Shown one piece after another: positions 13,599 through 17,546 of a stretch of DNA of 17,546 nucleotides. The position numbers were made by a program, and so were the translations under genes. Within the stretch, counting starts at the first letter, position 1; every line of letters starts with the position of its first letter. Origin of the DNA: NIOZ-UU13 sp049287505 (GTDB lineage: Bacteria; Planctomycetota; Phycisphaerae; Sedimentisphaerales; Anaerobacaceae); the NCBI GenBank assembly GCA_049287505.1, contig JBAQFY010000099.1, positions 1-17,546 of the forward strand, in the 5' to 3' direction. The notes under the pieces are model-generated. The model searched no databases. It saw nothing but the letters and a program-made list of their open reading frames with translations, and had not been told where the DNA came from.

Positions 13599-13725
13599 CA
13601 AAATAACCTAAAAAACTTAAAATCCTTTACTTTGAACAATTTGCTCGGGTCGTAAAAAGAGCGCGTTCGCATTAACTTTCCTTATTGAGTTTGCTGAGAC
13701 ATGCTAAATAACAAGCAAACAGAGT

Positions 13726-13959
13726 TTACAGTCTTATTTTAAGGCAATCTCTTATAAAGCAGCAGTCGGTGTTGCCACACTGACCGTCTGACCTTCCAAA
13801 ACACGGCGAGTACCCTTCTGCCACCTGGATAGCGTGGATAAGTTCCGGCTTCTTCATTGTCCCTGGGATTATCCCGAGAGATTGAGCCTTCATTCTTATC
13901 TCAGGCATACCCATAGGCTTTTCTGTAACATTTTTCTTTGCGACTTTTGTTGCAGGCAT
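13726..13959 (-). CDS. Small SAP/Rho-N-like protein with a cysteine cluster
   Basis: The 77-residue protein has a basic head (MPATKVAKKN), then a helix-turn-helix-like segment, MPEIRMKAQSLGIIPGTMKKPELIHAIQ (18-45), of the SAP or Rho N-terminal type, in which two short helices contact nucleic acid. The end carries five cysteines (C53, C61, C66, C67, C72) in a CFG-x5-C-x4-CC-x4-C pattern, typical of a small group of bacterial SAP-like proteins, and may bind a metal. AAAGGAG lies 7 nt before the ATG at 13959. It is upstream of the cold-shock gene on the same strand, but the cold-shock gene has its own promoter in between. Function is unknown; nucleic-acid binding is inferred from the first half. 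Confidence 0.8.
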   Translation of the reverse strand: MPATKVAKKNVTEKPMGMPEIRMKAQSLGIIPGTMKKPELIHAIQVAEGYSPCFGRSDGQCGNTDCCFIRDCLKIRL

Positions 13960-14008
13960 TGTTTATCTCCTTTTATTTTTCTTAGTCTGGCTTGTGCCCC
14001 CATAATTC

Positions 14009-14114
14009 TCACTTAACAATATCCAAAATCTTTACTAATTCCTTATCATACCACCGACTCACTAAGCCTATCTTCCAACTTTCTCAGCCAAGTATCCGGC
14101 TCATATATTTTCGA
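14009..14114 (-). pseudogene. Possible frameshifted scrap of a protein C-terminus
   Basis: Two minus-strand reading segments join into a natural-looking peptide if one base is dropped near 14051-14056: SKIYEPDTWLRKLEDRLSES (frame ending at about 14055), then WYDKELVKILDIVK and a TGA at 14009-14011. The flanking frames are closed by stops. No family is recognised and the stretch is short, so purine-rich chance coding remains possible. Confidence 0.22.
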
Positions 14115-14218
14115 CTATTTTTGCAGGTACCACCAAAAAAATGTGTCCAAAAAACAAGCATTTTAGGGATTTTTCTCACATTTTTGCAAATTTTCACTCA
14201 TTTTTACACCCTATTTTC
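14108..14218. other. Phased A/T-tracts: predicted intrinsically curved DNA
   Basis: Runs of four or five T begin at 14108, 14118, 14161, 14170, 14181, 14191, 14201 and about 14214, with A-runs at 14135-14141 and 14149-14154 in the gap. The 10-bp spacing from 14161 to 14205 is nearly exact, so each tract faces the same side of the helix. The two 20-bp blocks 14171-14190 and 14191-14210 match at 15 of 20 positions. The region lies upstream of the promoters at 14278 and 14486. The rest of 13960-14591 has no supported gene; the 150-codon plus frame across it has an amino-acid mix unlike a real protein. Confidence 0.75.
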
Positions 14219-14277
14219 AATCAATCCGGGCATTTGTCTTGAAATCCCCCTTGCCTATTTATGCTATATGTCCTATT

Positions 14278-14306
14278 TTGACATATGCTTAGCGTGCATC
14301 TATAGA
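14278..14306 (+). promoter_or_regulatory. Sigma70-type promoter without an adjacent gene
   Basis: The -35 is TTGACA (14278-14283, 6/6) and the -10 is TATAGA (14301-14306, 4/6), with a 17-bp spacer. A start near 14313 leaves 279 nt before the oxidoreductase ATG. A hairpin with one mismatch, GGC-GATA with TATC-GCC (14347-14368), lies early in that transcript. Confidence 0.55.
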
Positions 14307-14457
14307 AAAATCGCCCTGCAAATTTTCTATTTCACCTATCTTGAACGGCCGATAGCTCGGTATCAGCCAAAAAACTCACCTTCAAATCACCTTCCTCATC
14401 TTATCGGAACTTGCCATACGCCCCCTGCCAATCCGGTCCTATAAGCTCAAGTTACCC

Positions 14458-14512
14458 ATCGAAAAATGCCTATTTTCTGTTATTCTTGCCGGTTTTTCGA
14501 TTGTGCTATAAT
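14458..14512 (+). promoter_or_regulatory. Extended -10 promoter with an overlapping 9-bp inverted repeat, upstream of the oxidoreductase
   Basis: The -10 is TATAAT (14507-14512) preceded by TGC, an extended -10, with a fair TTGCCG (14486-14491) 15 bp upstream. The inverted repeat ATCGAAAAA (14458-14466) / TTTTTCGAT (14493-14501) has its right arm between -35 and -10, a usual place for an operator. The start would be near 14519 and the leader about 73 nt. Confidence 0.6.
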
Positions 14513-14591
14513 CAAAAGTAGGGTAGAAATTAGGCGTATCAGAAAAAGTGAAAAATAGCCTGTAACATTTTGATTTGAAAGGAATTAGACA

Positions 14592-15830
14592 ATGTTAAAG
14601 ATAGGAATGATTGGGGCTGGTTTCGTGGCCGGATTCCACGAAAAGGCTTTGTGTTCGGTCCGGGGCGTCGAATTAACCGGTGTTTACGCACCCGAGGGCG
14701 CAGAGGCCCTTGCCAAACGTTCACAGACCGATGGCCTGGGCAATACCCAAGTTTTCAAGAACATTGCAAAACTCTGTGGTGCTGTTGACGTGGTCTGCAT
14801 CTTTGCCCCTAACTTTGCCCGCCTCGAAATAATGCGTAATATAGCCAAGGCTCTCGAAGGTGGTGCCGAAATCAAGGGAATCATCTGCGAGAAACCTCTG
14901 GCCCGGAACCTCCAGGAAGCTAACGAAATGGTAAGAACGGCCAAGGCACTCGGTGTGCCCAACGCTTACTTCGAAAACCAGATTCACATGCCCTCAGTAG
15001 TTGAGGCTCAGCGTCAGCTTGCAGCAGTGGAACAGAACATGGGTTCTGTGCATCTGGCCCGCAGCGCAGAAGAGCACGGTGGACCGCACGAGCCGTGGTT
15101 CTGGGACCCGACAAGGCAGGGAGGCGGTGTCTGCTGTGATATGGGTTGCCACAGTATAGCCGTCGGGATGTATATGCTGACACCCAGCGGCAAGCCGCTT
15201 GACTACCTTACGCCTGTTTCAGCTACTGCCAGTATGGCCCTGCTCAAGTGGGGCAAAGAGCCGTGGATTAGCCGGCTTAAGGAAAGAGGAGTGGACTACA
15301 CAGCCACACCTGCCGAGGACTATTCAAATGTTATCATAGAGTTCAGGGACCCCGAGACGGGGAATCGCGGTGTAGCTCAGGCCACAAATTCCTGGATGTA
15401 CGATGCACCCGGCCTAAGACTCCTTATGGAAGCCTTCGGTCCGGGTTATTCGTACACCGTTAACTCACTGCAGTCACCGACGGGCCTGTTTATCAGTGAC
15501 GCGGCTGCCACTGCCGTTGCGGATAGTGAGCTTGCCCTTGAGAAGTCGCAAGCAAGTCGCGGGGCTTTGCTTCTCCATCACAATGAGCCAGACCTGTACG
15601 GCTATATAACGGAGTGGCGGAATGCGATATCGGCCTTTGAACAAGGCAAAAACGCTCTGCTTGATTTCGAATACGGTCGGCTAATCACGATGCTTGTTAT
15701 GGCTGGGTATATGGCCCACGAAAAGAAAATGACAATTGACCTGACAAATTCAGCGGTGCTTGCAGAGCTGGATAGCTATGTTCCCTTGATTCAACAGGGC
15801 AAAGGAGCTGAAGTCCTCCGAGGCGTCTGA
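14592..15830 (+). CDS. Gfo/Idh/MocA-family NAD(P)-dependent oxidoreductase
   Basis: The 412-residue cytoplasmic protein should oxidise or reduce a sugar, inositol or related polyol. The N-terminal Rossmann fold has the dinucleotide motif GMIGAGFVAGFH (5-16). The family's EKP motif is at 100-102 (CEKPLARN), with the Lys expected in catalysis. The second-domain motif GGGVCCDMGCHSIAVG (177-192) carries the D183 and H187 expected at the active site. The C-terminal domain is complete. AAAGGA precedes the ATG at good spacing. It stands alone between an upstream extended -10 promoter and a prepilin pseudogene. Such genes are very numerous in Planctomycetota and often sit with sulfatases and glycan degradation genes, and a sulfatase remnant does lie downstream. 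The substrate cannot be assigned. Confidence 0.93.
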   Translation: MLKIGMIGAGFVAGFHEKALCSVRGVELTGVYAPEGAEALAKRSQTDGLGNTQVFKNIAKLCGAVDVVCIFAPNFARLEIMRNIAKALEGGAEIKGIICEKPLARNLQEANEMVRTAKALGVPNAYFENQIHMPSVVEAQRQLAAVEQNMGSVHLARSAEEHGGPHEPWFWDPTRQGGGVCCDMGCHSIAVGMYMLTPSGKPLDYLTPVSATASMALLKWGKEPWISRLKERGVDYTATPAEDYSNVIIEFRDPETGNRGVAQATNSWMYDAPGLRLLMEAFGPGYSYTVNSLQSPTGLFISDAAATAVADSELALEKSQASRGALLLHHNEPDLYGYITEWRNAISAFEQGKNALLDFEYGRLITMLVMAGYMAHEKKMTIDLTNSAVLAELDSYVPLIQQGKGAEVLRGV

Positions 15831-16032
15831 ATCTTTAGGAGCGATAGGATTCTAATAACGTGCAGATTAGTCAGGAGGAGAACAGTTATCGTCTGTATCG
15901 TTTTGTCAGAAGAATTCGCCTTATTGCTTGCATAAACGGGATTAAGCAGTTAAAATTATTATATAACCTTGATGATGTAGGTGGGCGGAACTGATATGTG
16001 AATTCTCACTTTAAAAGGCATTCACCTTGCAT

Positions 16033-16061
16033 TTGACATATTCAGTGATTGCCCGTAAACG
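16033..16061 (+). promoter_or_regulatory. Weak candidate promoter before the prepilin pseudogene
   Basis: The -35 is TTGACA (16033-16038, 6/6), with a 17-bp spacer and a poor -10, TAAACG (16056-16061). It lies in the 289-bp gap 15831-16119, where no gene is supported. The pseudogene ATG at 16120 still has a good GAGGAG ribosome site (16106-16111). Confidence 0.3.
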
Positions 16062-16119
16062 CTTTAAGTCAGTATTTACTTACAGGCAAAAACATATGCT
16101 TTCGCGAGGAGAAAATACG

Positions 16120-17113
16120 ATGCAAAGAAAAAAAATTCACCCCCTTAGAAATTAAGATTCCTGACAAGGAAAACGGAAGACTTTCCGAAAGACACGGGGA
16201 AAGAGACTTCCGGCGACAACACCGGGAGTTTTCTCCGAAAGGAGTCCTTAGGACTAACGGGGTTCACACTAATCGAGCTGTAAGTTGTCATTGCCGTTAT
16301 TGCGCTTCTGCTGGCCATCCTGATACCGGCCCTTAACAAAGCCAGGGAGCTTGGGCAGGGAGCGGCCTGTAAGGGAAATCTGAAATGCTATACACTCGCG
16401 GTGCAAATGTACGCCCAAGATAACGATGACAGGTTTTGTGACCCGGACTTCTGCTATTTTTCACAAAGTGCTCGTTACCCTGTGGAGTCAGGAGTAGGAG
16501 GAAGTAATCACCTCCACCTTCGTTGGTGCAACGGCGATTTGTATCTTCAGAGTCATCCGGAATACGGCGGTTCACTGTATCCATATATGAAAGACGCGAG
16601 GGCTTTCATCCGTCCAACTTACGCCCGCTTAACCATCAGAGGTTCTCAGTACCAATTTTATATGGCTGATGGTGACACGATTAAAAACTATAAGCCCTGG
16701 TACAACTACACGATGAACGCATATCTCGGCCCAATAGATACACCCAGAGGTCAGGCGCTTAAAGGAGTCAGGGTAGAGAAGCTAACGCAGGTAAAACGCC
16801 CGGGCGAGACATTCTCTTTCACCGAAGAAAGTGCTCTTGTGGACACCCGATATAACGCTTCGGGGCTCAACGATACATTCATGATTCCAGGTGATAAAAG
16901 TATGGCCGAAGGTTGGTTAAAAGCGTTGGCGGGAGCCCTTGGCTTGTTAAACCCGGTCCGGAAGGAGTGGGCCAATTCTGAGATGTTATCGCAGGTTCCC
17001 ATAACGCACCATCCGGCAACAAGTTGGGCGGAAAAGGGCATTGCGCTCTCATATATGGGCATGTTGCTGCTCATACACGCGCAGAAACGTTTCCATTAGC
17101 TTGGCCACGCTGA
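16120..17113 (+). pseudogene. Broken type II secretion/prepilin-like protein (GFTLIEL, DGH-type C-terminus)
   Basis: This is a type IV prepilin-fold secreted or surface protein of the kind abundant in Planctomycetota. From ATG 16120 the reading gives MQRKK, then needs one A removed from the A8 run at 16128-16135 to continue as FTPLEIKIPDKENGRL. One G must be removed from the G4 run at 16259-16262 to reach the prepilin cleavage motif GFTLIEL. The next codon is TAA (16281-16283) where LVV-type members have Leu. The same frame then runs open through VVIAVIALLLAILIPALNKA and QMYAQDNDDRF to about 17055, where one base is missing; restoring it gives SYDGHVAAH and an end at FPLAWPR with a TGA at 17111-17113. 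Without repair the frame ends at 17099. That is three indels and one nonsense codon in one gene, while its neighbours upstream are intact. Confidence 0.85.
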
Positions 17114-17176
17114 TTCAGCAATTCCTCTATAATCTTTACAAGCGAAAAGCAATTCGACAAGCCACCCAAAAAATAG

Positions 17177-17350
17177 CACATCAGCGAAAAGAACAATCTC
17201 GCTGAGAAAATGCCCGACAAAGCCGCCGAACTGCACAAGATGTTAGAGGTCTGGCGAAAAGACGTGGACGCACAAATGCCCACACCTAATCCTGACTATA
17301 ATCCAGGCGAAAGTATGGCTGCAACCCAGTTGTCTGGGTCATCGCCGTAA
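17177..17350 (+). pseudogene. C-terminal scrap of a sulfatase
   Basis: The open frame reads ISEKNNLAEKMPDKAAEL, then LHKMLEVWRKDVDAQMP and TPNPDYNP, which is the characteristic tail of bacterial family S1 (formylglycine) sulfatases: 'D-x-x-E-x-x-N-L-A' followed by the helix and the P-x-PNPDY end. It is entered from a TAG at 17174 and has no start, no catalytic C/S-x-P-x-R and no metal-binding core. An LYNL-like phrase at 17125-17136, also typical of sulfatases just before this point, is in another frame. Recognisable homology ends near 17305; the remaining 14 codons to TAA 17350 run antisense into the lamin-tail gene. It follows the broken prepilin gene directly. Confidence 0.75.
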
Positions 17351-17546
17351 TCGGCGCTGGTTTTGCGCGTCAACGATTTGCCGCCGCCGTCCGGTGCACT
17401 CGGCCAGAGGTCAACGCCGCCGGGACAATCCTCAGGATGAATCCCGCCCCTCGAAGAGGGGTCGGGATGAAAACCATCGCTATAACCAACCCTGTCAACG
17501 CGAATATAATAACGTGTTCCAAATTCATCCACGTCACCGGGCATCG
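17296..17546 (-). CDS. 3' end of a lamin-tail-domain-like secreted protein (partial)
   Basis: The minus-strand frame is open from the window edge to TAG at 17296. The last 40 or so residues, with WPSAPDGGGKSLTRK, DDPDNWVAA and a final SPG, match the closing pattern of lamin tail domains (LTD) in bacterial extracellular proteins: 'P-DGxGxSLxR ... DPxNW-A-xPSPG'. The upstream part (FGTRYYIRVDRVGYSDG) is less clear. An ATG at 17544 begins mid-domain, so the real start is probably outside the window. The stop codon lies inside the Tyr codon of the sulfatase scrap on the other strand, so the two 3' ends overlap tail to tail. Confidence 0.6.
   Translation of the reverse strand, partial: MPGDVDEFGTRYYIRVDRVGYSDGFHPDPSSRGGIHPEDCPGGVDLWPSAPDGGGKSLTRKTSADYGDDPDNWVAAILSPGL

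Noticed and set aside
13689..13720. GTTTGCT/AGCAAAC inverted repeat as terminator of the SAP-like gene
   Set aside because: The loop is 18 nt and no U-tract follows on the minus strand, so it is too weak to call.
13992..14444. 150-codon open frame on the plus strand
   Set aside because: It is rich in Ser, Pro, Phe, Tyr and Leu without any motif, has no ribosome site, and runs through the phased T-tracts and across a promoter. It reads as chance coding of T/C-rich DNA.
16281..16283. Recoded stop (selenocysteine, pyrrolysine or programmed readthrough) in the prepilin
   Set aside because: The codon is TAA, which is not used for either amino acid, and three indels elsewhere in the same gene make simple decay or sequence error the better explanation.

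Overview
The window looks like a chromosomal segment from a member of the Planctomycetota, most likely the Phycisphaerae/Sedimentisphaerales side. The basis is protein type rather than a marker gene: a GFTLIEL prepilin with a degenerate DGH-type C-terminus, a sulfatase tail, a lamin-tail-domain protein end, Gfo/Idh/MocA and zf-TFIIB proteins, RsbV/RsbW-like regulators, and intergenic DNA full of 7-nt periodic repeats. No rRNA, tRNA, CRISPR array or full transposase was seen.

Layout. (1) 243-2449, minus strand: a partner-switching cluster of STAS anti-anti-sigma factor, RsbW-type anti-sigma kinase, N-acetylmuramoyl-L-alanine amidase lipoprotein and a small sensory-like protein, driven by a good sigma70-type promoter at 2474-2502. 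(2) 2781-3050: a MazG-like pyrophosphohydrolase on the plus strand, facing an amidohydrolase-fold protein and an SNF-family Na+-dependent transporter on the minus strand (6074 to 3124). (3) 6814-9476, plus strand: a zf-TFIIB protein, a previously unlisted 28-residue membrane peptide, LemA, then a nested-palindrome MITE-like element and an M48/HtpX-like protease with a C-terminal zinc ribbon. (4) 9595-11233, minus strand: a small membrane protein, a UPF0173 metallo-hydrolase made as a lipoprotein, and a second zf-TFIIB protein. (5) 11434-13002, plus strand: a Na+/Ca2+ exchanger and a MarC-family protein. (6) 13195-13959, minus strand: a cold-shock protein with its own promoter, leader and terminator (TTG start), and a SAP/Rho-N-like Cys-rich protein. 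(7) 13960-14591: gene-free DNA with phased T-tracts and two plus-strand promoters. (8) 14592-17546: an intact Gfo/Idh/MocA oxidoreductase, then decaying genes: a prepilin-like pseudogene with several lesions, a sulfatase C-terminal scrap, and the 3' end of a lamin-tail-domain gene that collides with it.

The most unusual non-coding signal is a family of degenerate 7-mer (once 8-mer) arrays at gene borders. Three of them, at the ends of the SNF transporter, amidohydrolase and UPF0173 genes, contain the gene's own stop codon. Because 7 and 8 are not multiples of 3, they also place stops in all three frames of that strand. Other points of note are the MITE with a 9-bp flanking direct repeat between lemA and the M48 gene, intrinsically curved DNA at 14108-14218, and competing hairpins in the cold-shock mRNA leader. 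Calls are from reading alone; family assignments rest on recognised motifs, and no database search was run.
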